Position numbers and translations under genes: made by a program. A model generated the notes under the pieces. It ran no database searches. It was given only the letters and a program-made list of their open reading frames with translations, and was not told the origin of the DNA. A stretch of DNA of 64,000 nt, from NCBI GenBank assembly GCA_963777285.1, contig CAVZPR010000001.1, positions 186,001-250,000 on the forward strand. Direction: 5' to 3'. Origin of the DNA: JAFARE01 sp963777285. GTDB lineage: Bacteria; Chloroflexota; Dormibacteria; Aeolococcales; Aeolococcaceae. Shown piece after piece: positions 1 through 7,866 of the stretch; position 1 is the stretch's first letter, and each line of letters begins with the position of its first letter.

Positions 1-299
1 AGAAGATCCGTATCCGGCTGAAGGCGTACGACCACCGCGTGCTCGACCAGGCCGCGTCGCGCATCGTCGACACAGCCACGCGCACGGGAACCCGTGTCGC
101 CGGGCCGGTCCCGTTGCCGACCAGCATCAACAAGTACACGGTGGTGCGGTCGCCGTTCATCGACAAGGACTCGCGCGAGCAGTTCGAGATGCGGACGCAC
201 AAGCGGATCCTGGACATCCTCGACGCCAACCCCAAGGTGGTCGACGCGCTCATGCGCCTCAACCTCCCGAGCGGCGTGAACATCGAGATCAAGCTGTGA
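1..299 (+). CDS. rpsJ: 30S ribosomal protein S10, 5'-truncated by window edge
   Basis: S10 (uS10) is part of the small-subunit head and of the NusB-NusE antitermination complex. The visible reading frame starts at base 3 with KIRIRLKAYDHR, which is the near-N-terminal S10 signature, so only a few codons are missing upstream. It continues through the conserved VAGPVPLPT and MRTHKRILDI segments to a C-terminal end of usual length. The stop overlaps the GTG start of rplC by four bases, as expected for the first genes of the S10 operon. An internal GTG at 39 is not the real start. Confidence 0.95.
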   Translation, partial: KIRIRLKAYDHRVLDQAASRIVDTATRTGTRVAGPVPLPTSINKYTVVRSPFIDKDSREQFEMRTHKRILDILDANPKVVDALMRLNLPSGVNIEIKL

Positions 300-938
300 G
301 CGGTGCGATCCTGGCCCGCAAGGTGGGCATGGCCCAGGTGTTCACGGAGCGAGGCACCGTGGTCGGCGTCACCGTGCTCGACGCCGGCGGGTGTCGAGTG
401 GTGCAGCGCAAGACCACCGCCGTCGACGGCTACGAGGCCGCCCAGCTGGGTTTCGGCGAGCGCCTGCCGCGGCGCACGCCGAAGCCGCTCGCGGGACACT
501 TCAAGCGCGCGGGGCTTGCGCCGCAGCGCGTGCTCGCCGAGGTGCGCGATCCCGGTGACGTCGAGGTCGGCGCGCAGCTCGGCGTTGACCAGTTCACGCC
601 CGGCGAGCTCATCGACGTGAGCGGCGTCACCCAGGGCAAGGGGTTCGCCGGCCCGCACAAACGGCACAACTTCAAGCGCGGGCCTGTGACGCCACGGCTC
701 GCACAACATCAAGCAGCCGGGATCGATCGGCTCGACCGACGCGGCGCGCGTCTTCCGCGGCGTGCGCATGGCCGGGCAGCTGGGCGCACGGCGCGCCACG
801 GTGCGCCATCTCGAGGTGGTGCGCGTCGATGGCGACCGCAATCTGCTGCTCGTGAAGGGCGCGGTCCCGGGACACCGCAACAGCGTCGTGCTGGTGCGTC
901 GCAGCGCACGCGGCGCGGCCGTCGAGGCGGCGTCATGA
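296..938 (+). CDS. rplC: 50S ribosomal protein L3, interrupted by a +1 frameshift
   Basis: L3 (uL3) is a primary 23S rRNA-binding assembly protein. Residues from the GTG at 296 match the L3 N-terminus (ILARKVGMAQVF) and continue to HNFKRGPVT. There the frame breaks near 691-694: dropping one C from the run in ACGCCACGG restores THGSHNIKQPGSIGSTD and the rest of L3, ending VEAAS at a TGA (936-938) that overlaps the rplD ATG. Without the correction the frame reads on into rplD as an artificial L3-L4 fusion. Because L3 is essential and both halves are well conserved, an inserted base in the assembly is the likeliest cause. Confidence 0.9.
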
Positions 939-1559
939 GCAGCGTGCGCCTCGTGGATGCGACCGGCGCGGCGACCGGTGAGGTCGACCTGCCGGGCGCG
1001 GTCTTCGACACCGAGGTCAACGTCGCGGTGATGCATCAGGCGCTGCTGCGCCAGCTGGCCAATGGCCGCCAGGGCACGCACTCCACGCGCACCCGCGGCA
1101 AGGTGCGCGGCGGTGGGCGCAAGCCGTACCGTCAGAAGGGAACCGGACGCGCACGGCAGGGGTCGATCCGCGCGCCGCAGTGGACCGGCGGTGGCGTCGT
1201 GTTCGGCCCGCACCCGCGTTCGTACCGGCAGGAGATGCCACGCAAGCAGCGCCGCACGGCGCTGCGCAGCGCGCTGACGACGAAGGCTCGCGAGCAGCAG
1301 CTGATGGTGCTCGGAGAGTTCTCGCTGGAGGCGCCGCGAACCCGTGCCGTCGTCGAGCCTGCTCCGCACGGTTGAGGCGGGCCGGCGCGTGCTCATGGTC
1401 CTGGGGACGCACAACGAGGTGCTGGAGAAGAGCGCGCGCAACATCCCCGAGGTGCGCGTGGTGCTCGCCGGCAACCTGTCGGTGCGCGACCTGCTCGCCG
1501 CGGAGACGGTCCTGCTGACCCAGGAGGCGCTGGAGCACGTCACCGAGGTGCTGGCATGA
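935..1559 (+). CDS. rplD: 50S ribosomal protein L4, interrupted by a +1 frameshift
   Basis: L4 (uL4) binds 23S rRNA, lines the exit tunnel and in some bacteria autoregulates the S10 operon. The first half, from ATG 935, includes the conserved loop region TRGKVRGGGRKPYRQKGTGRARQGS. At about 1342-1352 the frame runs into PAPHG and a stop at 1375, but skipping one base in the GTCGTCGAG stretch gives SSLLRTVEAGRRVLMVLG and the normal L4 C-terminus to 1559. The total then has normal L4 length. The last codons overlap rplW. The break resembles those in rplC and prfB and is probably a sequence error. Confidence 0.9.
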
Positions 1560-1876
1560 GCGCGGGCCGGAGCTTCGAGCAGGTGCTCATCAGGCCGGTG
1601 GTGAGTGAGAAGTCGTACGCAGCGATGGCCAACGGCCGCTATGTCTTCCGCTGCCATCCGTCGGCCAACAAGATCGAGATCCGGCGCGCCGTGGAAGAGG
1701 CGTTCGCCGATCAGAAGATCTCGGTGATCTCCGTGAACACCATCGTGGTGCGCGGCAAGGTGCGGCAGCGCTCACGCGGCCGTTCCCGCGTGTCGGGCAG
1801 CAGCACCGGGTGGAAGAAGGCCGTGGTGACGCTCGCGCCCGGCCAGAAGATAGAAGGCCTCTTCGAAGGCGTGTAA
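1556..1876 (+). CDS. rplW: 50S ribosomal protein L23
   Basis: L23 (uL23) sits at the nascent-chain exit and docks trigger factor and SRP. The 106-residue product begins MSAGRSFEQVLIRPVVSEKSY, matching the family start, and has the KIEIRRAVEEAF helix and the VNTIVVRGKVRQ segment. Length is slightly over the usual 95-100 residues. The ATG overlaps the last four bases of rplD. Confidence 0.96.
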   Translation: MSAGRSFEQVLIRPVVSEKSYAAMANGRYVFRCHPSANKIEIRRAVEEAFADQKISVISVNTIVVRGKVRQRSRGRSRVSGSSTGWKKAVVTLAPGQKIEGLFEGV

Positions 1877-1883
1877 GTTAGAA

Positions 1884-2708
1884 ATGCCAGTAAAGAAGTA
1901 CAAGCCCACCAGCCCCGGACGGCGGTTCATGTCCGTCAGCACCTTCGAAGAGGTCACGCGCGGCACGCCGGAGCGCACCCTGGTGGAGCATCTCAAGAAG
2001 CACAGCGGGCGCAACAACACGGGGAGCATCACCGTCCGCCATCGCGGCGGCGGTCACAAGAAGGCGTACCGGATCATCGACTTCAAGCGCGAGAAGGACG
2101 GCGTGCCCGGCCGCGTCGCCACGATCGAGTACGACCCCAACCGCAGCGCGCGCATCGCGCTGATCAACTACGCTGACGGCGAGAAGCGCTACATCCTCGC
2201 GCCGCTCGGCCTCGCCGTCGGCGACACGGTGATGTCAGGCGCCGGCTCCGAGATCCGGGCGGGCAACTGCCTGCCCATCGCCAGCATCCCGCTGGGCACG
2301 ACCATCCACAACCTGGAGGTGCAGCTCGGACGTGGCGCGCAGCTGGTGCGCAGCGCGGGCGCCGCCGCCCAGCTGCTCGCCAAGGACGGGCCGTACGCGC
2401 AGGTGCGCATGCCCAGCGCGGAGGTCCGGCTCATCGACGTGCGCTGCCGGGCCACCATCGGCCAGGTGGGCAACGTCGACCACGAGAACCAGGTGGTCGG
2501 CAAGGCAGGCAAGACGCGCTGGCGCGGGTTTCGTCCGGCGGTGCGCGGCATGACCATGAACCCGTTCGACCATCCGCACGGCGGGGGCGAGGGACGCAGC
2601 GGCGCCGGTGGCAATCCCCAGACACCGTGGGGCAAGCCGGCCCTGGGACACCGCACGCGGCACAACAAGAGCACCGATCGCATGATCGTGCGGCGCCGGA
2701 GCAAGTAA
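1884..2708 (+). CDS. rplB: 50S ribosomal protein L2
   Basis: L2 (uL2) supports the peptidyl-transferase centre and subunit joining. The 274-residue protein has the N-terminal KKYKPTSPGRR start, the RNA-binding OB and SH3-like halves, and the C-terminal MNPFDHPHGGGEGR loop whose histidine is functionally important. Its TAA stop shares bases with the ATG of rpsS (TAATG), indicating coupled translation. Confidence 0.97.
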   Translation: MPVKKYKPTSPGRRFMSVSTFEEVTRGTPERTLVEHLKKHSGRNNTGSITVRHRGGGHKKAYRIIDFKREKDGVPGRVATIEYDPNRSARIALINYADGEKRYILAPLGLAVGDTVMSGAGSEIRAGNCLPIASIPLGTTIHNLEVQLGRGAQLVRSAGAAAQLLAKDGPYAQVRMPSAEVRLIDVRCRATIGQVGNVDHENQVVGKAGKTRWRGFRPAVRGMTMNPFDHPHGGGEGRSGAGGNPQTPWGKPALGHRTRHNKSTDRMIVRRRSK

Positions 2709-2992
2709 TGGGCAGATCGCTGAAGAAGGGTCCGTTCTGTGACGACCACCTGCTGCAGAAGGTGCAGCAGCTCAACGCCACGCGGGAGAAGCGCATCATC
2801 AAGACCTGGTCGCGGCGCAGCGACGTGTTCCCCGAGATGGTGGGCCACACGATCGCGGTGCACGACGGCCGCAAGCACGTGCCCGTGTTCATCACCGAGG
2901 CGATGGTCGGCCACAAGCTCGGCGAGTTCGCCGCCACGCGGCGTTACCGCGGGCACGGGCATCACACCGAGCGCAGCACGGCATTGAAGTAG
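2708..2992 (+). CDS. rpsS: 30S ribosomal protein S19
   Basis: S19 (uS19) binds with S13 in the 30S head near the A-site finger. The start at 2708 gives MGRSLKKGPFCDDHLL, the canonical N-terminus; in-frame starts farther upstream lie inside rplB and are rejected. The 94-residue length and GHKLGEFAATRRYRGH C-terminal segment are normal. Confidence 0.97.
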   Translation: MGRSLKKGPFCDDHLLQKVQQLNATREKRIIKTWSRRSDVFPEMVGHTIAVHDGRKHVPVFITEAMVGHKLGEFAATRRYRGHGHHTERSTALK

Positions 2993-2994
2993 AG

Positions 2995-3576
2995 ATGGAA
3001 GTAGTAGCGACAGCGAGGTGGGTGCGGACGACGGCGCGCAAGGCGCGGGTCGTGACGCGCATGGTCGAGGGCCTTCCCGTCGCCGAGGCGCTGGTGATCC
3101 TGCGCTACTCGCCGCGTTCCGCCGCGCGTGACGTGGCCAAGGTGATCAAGTCGGCGGCAGCAAACGCCGAGCACAACTACAACCTGGACTCGACGTCGCT
3201 GCGCGTGGCGCGCGTCGAGGTGGACGGCGCCGCGATCATCAAGCGCTGGCGGGCGAAGCCGCGCGGCATGGTGGGCAGCGTGTTCAAGCGGACCAGCCAC
3301 CTGCGCGCCTTCGTGACCGACGAGGAGCTGGGCGAGCACGTGCGCAAGCGATCGGCGGTGCGACTGCCGCGCGCCGCGGTGCCCACGCCGACGGTGGCGC
3401 CGGCCACGCCGGCGGGCGCCGCATCGACACGCCGTCGCCCTGCTGCCGCTGCCGTCGCCGAGCCCGAACCGGTGGTGCCCGAAGAGGACGCTGCGCCGGA
3501 AGCCGTGGCCAAGCCCAAGGCGAAGCGCGCACCGCGGCGCCGCAAGCCGGCCGCGAGCTCCGAGGAGACCGAGTAG
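2995..3576 (+). CDS. rplV: 50S ribosomal protein L22 with long Ala/Pro/Glu tail
   Basis: L22 (uL22) lines the exit tunnel. Residues 1-115 are a normal L22 (VVATARWVRTTARKAR; the hairpin region and KRTSHLRAFV). They are followed by about 75 extra residues rich in Ala, Pro, Lys and Glu (APATPAGAASTRRRPAAA; EPVVPEEDAAPEA; KAKRAPRRRKPAA). Typical bacterial L22 has 110-120 residues, so this 193-residue form is unusual, though Actinobacteria and relatives sometimes carry such tails. The tail is in frame up to a stop that overlaps the rpsC GTG, which supports it being translated. Confidence 0.94.
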   Translation: MEVVATARWVRTTARKARVVTRMVEGLPVAEALVILRYSPRSAARDVAKVIKSAAANAEHNYNLDSTSLRVARVEVDGAAIIKRWRAKPRGMVGSVFKRTSHLRAFVTDEELGEHVRKRSAVRLPRAAVPTPTVAPATPAGAASTRRRPAAAAVAEPEPVVPEEDAAPEAVAKPKAKRAPRRRKPAASSEETE

Positions 3577-4592
3577 TGGGCCAGAAGGTCAACCCCATCG
3601 GGTTCCGGCTCGGCGTGTACCGCAACTGGGACGCGCGCTGGTACGCGGACAAGGAGTACACCAAGCTGCTGCACGAGGACCTCGCCATGCGCCGGCTCAT
3701 CGGCAGCCGTCTGCGCAATGCGGGTGTGGCGCGCATCGAAACGGAACGCAGCGCCAATCAGCTGACGGTGATCATCCAGACCGCGAAGCCGGGCATCGTC
3801 ATCGGTAAGCAGGGAGCGTCTGTCGACGCTCTGAGGGACGAGTTGGAGCGCATCTCCGGGAAGAAGGTCCGCGTGACCATCCACGAGATCAAGACACCGG
3901 AGCTCGACGCCACGCTGGTCGCGGAGAACGTCGCCTCGCAGCTGGAGAAGCGCATCGCATTCCGCCGCGCGCTCAAGCAGACCCTGATGCGGTCGATGCG
4001 GGCCGGCGCCAAGGGCGCGAAGATCCAGGTGGGCGGCCGCCTCGGCGGTTCGGAGATGTCGCGTCGCGAATGGGACAGAGACGGCCGCGTGCCGCTGCAC
4101 ACCCTGCGCGCGAACATCGACTACGGTCAGGCCGAGGCTCGCACCACCTTCGGACGCATCGGTGTGCAGTGCTGGCTGTACCTCGGCGACTTCGTGACGG
4201 CCACGGGCGAGCCGATCCCCGCGCCGGGCCGGGAGCGCGCCGAGCAACCCGAGCCTGCGGCTCAGCCGGTGGAGCGCACGGTGGTCGTGCCGGCCGCCGA
4301 GGTCGTTGCGGAACCGGCGCCGGAGATCCCGTCGCTGGACGAGGCAGCGTCTGAAGACGGTGCAGCGGTTGCCGACTCCGTGCCTGACGACGAGGAGGAG
4401 GAGATCGCCGCCGTCGTCAGCCAGGTGCCGCCGTCGGACCAGAAGGTGGAGAAGCTGACGCCGAAGCGCAAGAGCGCGGCGCGGCGTCCCACCGCGGCGA
4501 AGAAACCCGCAACCGTGACGCGTCCGGCCAAGAAGCCGGCCAAGAAGGCAGCCGACGCACCCGCCGAAGTGGCGGAGGAAGAGGAGGAGTAG
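3576..4592 (+). CDS. rpsC: 30S ribosomal protein S3 with long C-terminal extension
   Basis: S3 (uS3) forms part of the mRNA entry tunnel and helicase site. The core starts at the GTG overlapping the rplV stop (MGQKVNPIGFRLGVYRNWDARWYA), includes the KH domain with VIGKQGASVDALRDEL near residues 70-85, and ends with the YLGDFV segment at about residue 210. A further approximately 125 residues form an acidic stretch (DDEEEE) and then a lysine/alanine-rich histone-like stretch (KKPAKKAADAPAEV). At 338 residues it is much longer than the common 210-240. Confidence 0.95.
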   Translation: MGQKVNPIGFRLGVYRNWDARWYADKEYTKLLHEDLAMRRLIGSRLRNAGVARIETERSANQLTVIIQTAKPGIVIGKQGASVDALRDELERISGKKVRVTIHEIKTPELDATLVAENVASQLEKRIAFRRALKQTLMRSMRAGAKGAKIQVGGRLGGSEMSRREWDRDGRVPLHTLRANIDYGQAEARTTFGRIGVQCWLYLGDFVTATGEPIPAPGRERAEQPEPAAQPVERTVVVPAAEVVAEPAPEIPSLDEAASEDGAAVADSVPDDEEEEIAAVVSQVPPSDQKVEKLTPKRKSAARRPTAAKKPATVTRPAKKPAKKAADAPAEVAEEEEE

Positions 4593-4596
4593 CGCT

Positions 4597-5034
4597 GTGC
4601 TGATGCCCAAGCGGACCAAGCACCGCAAGCTCCACCGCGGACGCCGCACCGGAACCGCGCAGCGTGGCAACACGCTCAACTTCGGGAACTACGGCCTGCA
4701 GGCCGTGGAGCCGTGCTGGATGACGAACCGGCAGATCGAAGCGGCGCGGCGCGCGATGACGCGTCACGTCAAGCGCGGCGGCAAGATCTGGATCCGCATA
4801 TTCCCGGATCACGCGTTCACCAAGAAGCCCGCGGAGACGCGCATGGGAAGCGGTAAGGGCCAGCCCGAAGGCTGGGTTGCCGTCGTGCTTCCCGGGCGGA
4901 TCCTCTTCGAGATGGCGGGCGTGACCCACGAGACGGCACAAGAGGCGATGCGGCTCGCGGCGCACAAGCTCCCCATCAAGACGCGCTTCGTGGCCCGCGA
5001 GGAGAGCGGCACCGAGGTCGAGGCCACCGCATGA
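4597..5034 (+). CDS. rplP: 50S ribosomal protein L16
   Basis: L16 (uL16) organises the A-site tRNA arms on the 50S subunit. The product has the RTKHRKLHRGR N-terminus, MGSGKGQPEGWVAVV loop and 145 residues including the start extension. The GTG at 4597 is about eight bases after a GAGGAGGAG ribosome site; the family-like MPKRTKHRK start is the ATG two codons later at 4603, so either could be used. Its stop overlaps rpmC. Confidence 0.96.
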   Translation: MLMPKRTKHRKLHRGRRTGTAQRGNTLNFGNYGLQAVEPCWMTNRQIEAARRAMTRHVKRGGKIWIRIFPDHAFTKKPAETRMGSGKGQPEGWVAVVLPGRILFEMAGVTHETAQEAMRLAAHKLPIKTRFVAREESGTEVEATA

Positions 5035-5669
5035 GCAAGAAAACCGAGGCGATCAAGAACGTGCGCGAGATGGGCGACGACGAGCTCCGCGAGCACGTGC
5101 GCCAGCAGCGCCGCCGCCTCTTCGAGCTCCGCTTCCAGCAGGCCACGGGTCAGGTGGAGAACCATCGTCAGGTCCGGGTCGTCCGCCGCGAGATCGCGCG
5201 CGCCCTCACCGTCGACGTCGAGCACGCCAAGGGGATCCTCGCTCCCGTGCCAGTCCTCGCATCGGTGGCTGTCTCGGAGCCGCGACGTCGTCGGGGTGCT
5301 GCCGCCGACGCGGCGGAGACGGCTCCACAGCAGCCGAGGGGTGACGCCGAAGGGGAGGAACCCGCGCGGCGATTTACGAGGAGCCGCGCGGGGGGCACCC
5401 GAAGGCGGCAGAACCCCGAGGCTGCTGACCAGACGGCGCTGGAGCTCGAGGCTGCTGGCGAGACCGCGAAGGACCCCGAGGCTGCTGAGCAGACGGCGCA
5501 GGACCCCGAGGCTGCTGAGCCGACGGCGCAGGAGCCCGAGGCTGCTGAGCAGACGGCGACGGAGCCCGAAACGGACGCTCCCGAAGAGCCGGCCGAGGAC
5601 GAAGTGTCGGTGTCCGACGTCGAGCCGGGACCGGACGATGACACCAGCGAGGTCGAGGCTGATGAGTGA
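5031..5669 (+). CDS. rpmC: 50S ribosomal protein L29 with repeat-bearing acidic tail
   Basis: L29 (uL29) sits beside L23 at the tunnel exit. Residues 1-68 are a complete L29: NVREMGDDELREHV, the LFELRFQQATGQVENHRQ signature and VRREIARALT. Another approximately 145 residues follow, mostly Ala, Glu, Thr and Pro, with five near-identical ten-residue repeats of the type DPEAAEQTAQ encoded by a 30-bp tandem repeat. Normal L29 is 60-75 residues, so this is a threefold enlargement. The stop lies inside the start of rpsQ (8-base overlap), so the tail is very likely translated. Confidence 0.92.
   Translation: MSKKTEAIKNVREMGDDELREHVRQQRRRLFELRFQQATGQVENHRQVRVVRREIARALTVDVEHAKGILAPVPVLASVAVSEPRRRRGAAADAAETAPQQPRGDAEGEEPARRFTRSRAGGTRRRQNPEAADQTALELEAAGETAKDPEAAEQTAQDPEAAEPTAQEPEAAEQTATEPETDAPEEPAEDEVSVSDVEPGPDDDTSEVEADE
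5412..5570 (+). repeat. 30-bp tandem repeat in the rpmC tail
   Basis: About five imperfect 30-bp units with period 30 start near 5412, 5442, 5472, 5502 and 5532. The shared core is CCCGAGGCTGCTGAGC followed by AGACGGCGC. The unit is a multiple of three, so copy number can change without breaking the frame. It encodes the acidic PEAAEQTAQ repeats of the L29 extension. Confidence 0.9.
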
Positions 5670-5940
5670 AGCGAGCGCGGTCGCGCCGGCGCGCGGGCGC
5701 CGCAAGGTGCGTGACGGGGTCGTGGTCAGCGACAGGATGCAGAAGACCGTGATCGTCGTCGTGCAGGATCTGAAGCCGCATCCGCTCTACAAGAAGGTTG
5801 TGCGGGCCACGCGGCGCTTCAAGGTGCACGACGAGGCGGGCATCTGCCACGTGGGCGACCGCGTGCGCATCACCGAGACGCGGCCGCTCTCCAAGGAGAA
5901 GCGCTGGCGCGTGGCCGAGATCATCGAGAAGGCCAAGTAG
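5662..5940 (+). CDS. rpsQ: 30S ribosomal protein S17
   Basis: S17 (uS17) is an early-assembly 16S rRNA-binding OB-fold protein. ATG 5662 gives MSEASAVAPARGRRKVRDGVVVSDRMQKTVIV, where RDGVVVSDRMQKT is the family signature; starts farther upstream would read through rpmC. The 92-residue product also has HPLYKKVVRATRRFKVHDE and GDRVRITETRPLSK. It overlaps rpmC by eight bases and abuts rplN. Confidence 0.95.
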   Translation: MSEASAVAPARGRRKVRDGVVVSDRMQKTVIVVVQDLKPHPLYKKVVRATRRFKVHDEAGICHVGDRVRITETRPLSKEKRWRVAEIIEKAK

Positions 5941-6309
5941 ATGATCCAGCAGGAGACGGTGCTGAAGGTGGCCGACAACAGCGGGGCGCGTGAGCTGCTC
6001 TGCATCCGCGTGCTCGGCGGCAGCTATCGCAAGTACGCCTCGGTCGGCGACGTGATCGTGGGCACCGTCAAGGTGGCGCAGCCGAACGCGCAGGTGAAGA
6101 AGGGCGACGTCGTCCGCGCCGTCGTGGTGCGCACGAGCAAGGAGTTCAAGCGTCCCGACGGCAGCCACATCCGCTTCGACGAGAACGCCGCCGTGCTGAT
6201 CAACCCGCAGAACAACCCTCGTGGCACGCGCATCTTCGGCCCGGTGGCGCGTGAGCTGCGCGAACGCAACTTCATGAAGATCGTCAGCCTTGCGCCGGAG
6301 GTGCTCTGA
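5941..6309 (+). CDS. rplN: 50S ribosomal protein L14
   Basis: L14 (uL14) forms intersubunit bridges with 16S rRNA. The 122-residue product starts MIQQETVLKVADNSGARELLCI and contains the RPDGSHIRFDENAAVLIN and RIFGPVARELRE signatures at normal length. The ATG directly follows the rpsQ stop. Confidence 0.97.
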   Translation: MIQQETVLKVADNSGARELLCIRVLGGSYRKYASVGDVIVGTVKVAQPNAQVKKGDVVRAVVVRTSKEFKRPDGSHIRFDENAAVLINPQNNPRGTRIFGPVARELRERNFMKIVSLAPEVL

Positions 6310-6310
6310 C

Positions 6311-6712
6311 GTGAGCGCGAAGGCGAAACGCCGCACCAGGGTGCGCCTGCGCCGCGAGGGCTGGACGCTCGGCCACGTGCGCCCGCTCGATCTGCGTCAG
6401 GGCGACACGGTCGAGGTGATCGCAGGCAAGGACAAGGGCAAGCGCGGCGTGGTCGAGCGCGTGCTCGCGGACCAGCAGCGCATCGCGGTGCGCGGGGTGA
6501 ATCTGCTGAAGCGCCACACCCGCGCCGGCGTGGCGGGCAACATCCAAGGCGGCATCGTCGACTTCGACGGCCCGATCGCGTACAGCAACGTGATGCTGGT
6601 GTGCAACCGCTGCGACAAGCGCACGCGCATCGGCAAGGTGGTGGACGAGGAGGGCAACCGCTTCACCGTGTGTCGCAAGTGCGGCGAGCGCTACGAAAGG
6701 GCGACCGTGTGA
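6311..6712 (+). CDS. rplX: 50S ribosomal protein L24
   Basis: L24 (uL24) is an assembly initiator with a KOW motif, here DTVEVIAGKDKGKRGVV. GTG 6311 gives MSAKAKRRTRVRL and about 133 residues; an earlier in-frame ATG at 6290 lies inside rplN and is less likely. The C-terminal half has two CxxC pairs (CNRCDKR and CRKCGER), the zinc-ribbon-like form found in many bacterial L24 proteins. The stop overlaps the rplE ATG. Confidence 0.95.
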   Translation: MSAKAKRRTRVRLRREGWTLGHVRPLDLRQGDTVEVIAGKDKGKRGVVERVLADQQRIAVRGVNLLKRHTRAGVAGNIQGGIVDFDGPIAYSNVMLVCNRCDKRTRIGKVVDEEGNRFTVCRKCGERYERATV

Positions 6713-7275
6713 TGGCAGCGCAGATCGCAGAGGCAGCGCGCCTGCGTCGCCAGTACGCCGATGAGATCGTGCCGTCGCTGGTGAAGGAGTTCCGCTACCG
6801 CAACGCCATGCAGGTGCCCGCGGTGGTCAAGATCGTGCTCAACATCGGCCTGGGTGAGGCGATCGCCAACGCGCGCGCCATCGACGCGGCCGTCGCCGAC
6901 CTCAAAACGATCACCGGCCAGGCGCCGATCGTGATCCGCGCCCGCCGTTCTGTCGCCGCGTTCAAGCTGCGCGAGGGCATGCCCATCGGAGCCAAGGTCA
7001 CACTCCGGGGAAGACGCATGTACGAGTTCCTCGACAAGCTGGTAAACGTCGCGCTGCCGCGCATCCGGGACTTCCGCGGCGTGGATCCGCGGGCCTTCGA
7101 CGGCCACGGCAACTACACTCTCGGCCTGCGCGAGCAGCTCGTGTTCCCGGAGATCGACTACGACAAGATGGACAAGCTGCGCGGGCTCGAGGTGTGCATC
7201 GTGACCACCGCGCGCAACGATGAGGAGGGCAGAGCGCTGCTCACAGGTTTCGGCATGCCCTTCAGGAAGAACTGA
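6712..7275 (+). CDS. rplE: 50S ribosomal protein L5
   Basis: L5 (uL5) binds 5S rRNA in the central protuberance. ATG 6712 gives MAAQIAEAARLRRQYADEIVPSLVKEF and 187 residues, including PAVVKIVLNIGLGEA, GMPIGAKVTLRGRRMYEFLDKL and the FPEIDYDKMD segment. The ATG overlaps the rplX stop (ATGA-like coupling). Confidence 0.96.
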   Translation: MAAQIAEAARLRRQYADEIVPSLVKEFRYRNAMQVPAVVKIVLNIGLGEAIANARAIDAAVADLKTITGQAPIVIRARRSVAAFKLREGMPIGAKVTLRGRRMYEFLDKLVNVALPRIRDFRGVDPRAFDGHGNYTLGLREQLVFPEIDYDKMDKLRGLEVCIVTTARNDEEGRALLTGFGMPFRKN

Positions 7276-7276
7276 C

Positions 7277-7462
7277 GTGGCAAAGAAGTCGCTGATCGCC
7301 AAGTCGTTGCGGCCGGCCCGGTTCTCCACGCAGGAGCACCACCGCTGCGGCGTCTGCGGCCGTCCCCGCGCGTACATGCGCAAGTTCGGCATGTGCCGCA
7401 TCTGCTTCCGCAAGCTGGCCAGCGTCGGGCAGGTGCCCGGCGTCAAGAAGAGCTCCTGGTGA
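7277..7462 (+). CDS. rpsN: 30S ribosomal protein S14, zinc (C+) type
   Basis: S14 (uS14) is in the 30S head. The 61-residue product starts at GTG 7277 (MAKKSLIAKSLRPARF) and carries CGVC and CRIC, the four cysteines that define the short zinc-binding form. The RAYMRKFGMCRICFRKLA segment is conserved. The C+ type is common in Gram-positive-side lineages. Confidence 0.96.
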   Translation: MAKKSLIAKSLRPARFSTQEHHRCGVCGRPRAYMRKFGMCRICFRKLASVGQVPGVKKSSW

Positions 7463-7466
7463 CCCC

Positions 7467-7862
7467 ATGACGAGTGATCCGATCGCCGACATGCTCACCC
7501 GCATCCGCAACGCGTCTGTGGCACACCACGCCACGGTGGAGATGCCCGCATCCAAGATTCGCGTCGAGATCGCGCGCGTCTTGCAAGAGGAGGGCTTCGT
7601 CGCCGCGTACGAGCTCGGCGGCGAGGATCCGCGGCGCACGCTGACGATCACGCTGAAGCCGGGGACGTCGCGCAACCGAGCGCTCAACGGACTGCGGCGC
7701 ATCAGCAAGCCCGGGCTCCGCGTGTACGCGGGCAAGGCGGACATCCCGCGCGTGCTCGGAGGTCTCGGGATCGCCATCATCTCCACCTCGCGGGGCCTCA
7801 TGTCGGGACGGGCGGCGCAGCGTGCCGGGCTCGGCGGCGAAGTGGTGGCGTACGTATGGTGA
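7467..7862 (+). CDS. rpsH: 30S ribosomal protein S8
   Basis: S8 (uS8) nucleates the 30S central domain and in some bacteria autoregulates spc. The 131-residue product has the SDPIADMLTRIRNA start, SKPGLRVY motif and the GLGIAIISTSRGLMSGRAA C-terminal signature. It begins four bases after the rpsN stop. Confidence 0.97.
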   Translation: MTSDPIADMLTRIRNASVAHHATVEMPASKIRVEIARVLQEEGFVAAYELGGEDPRRTLTITLKPGTSRNRALNGLRRISKPGLRVYAGKADIPRVLGGLGIAIISTSRGLMSGRAAQRAGLGGEVVAYVW

Positions 7863-7866
7863 CCTC

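Noticed and set aside
296..1375. A 359-residue fusion of L3 and L4
   Set aside because: The middle approximately 80 residues are nonsense in this frame, while the true L3 C-terminus and an independent rplD ATG are readable in the other frame. It is produced by one extra base.
3177..4679. A 500-residue open frame on the minus strand opposite L22/S3
   Set aside because: It is the antisense shadow of high-GC coding sequence; its translation is Arg/Leu/His-rich with no motif, and the plus-strand genes are certain.
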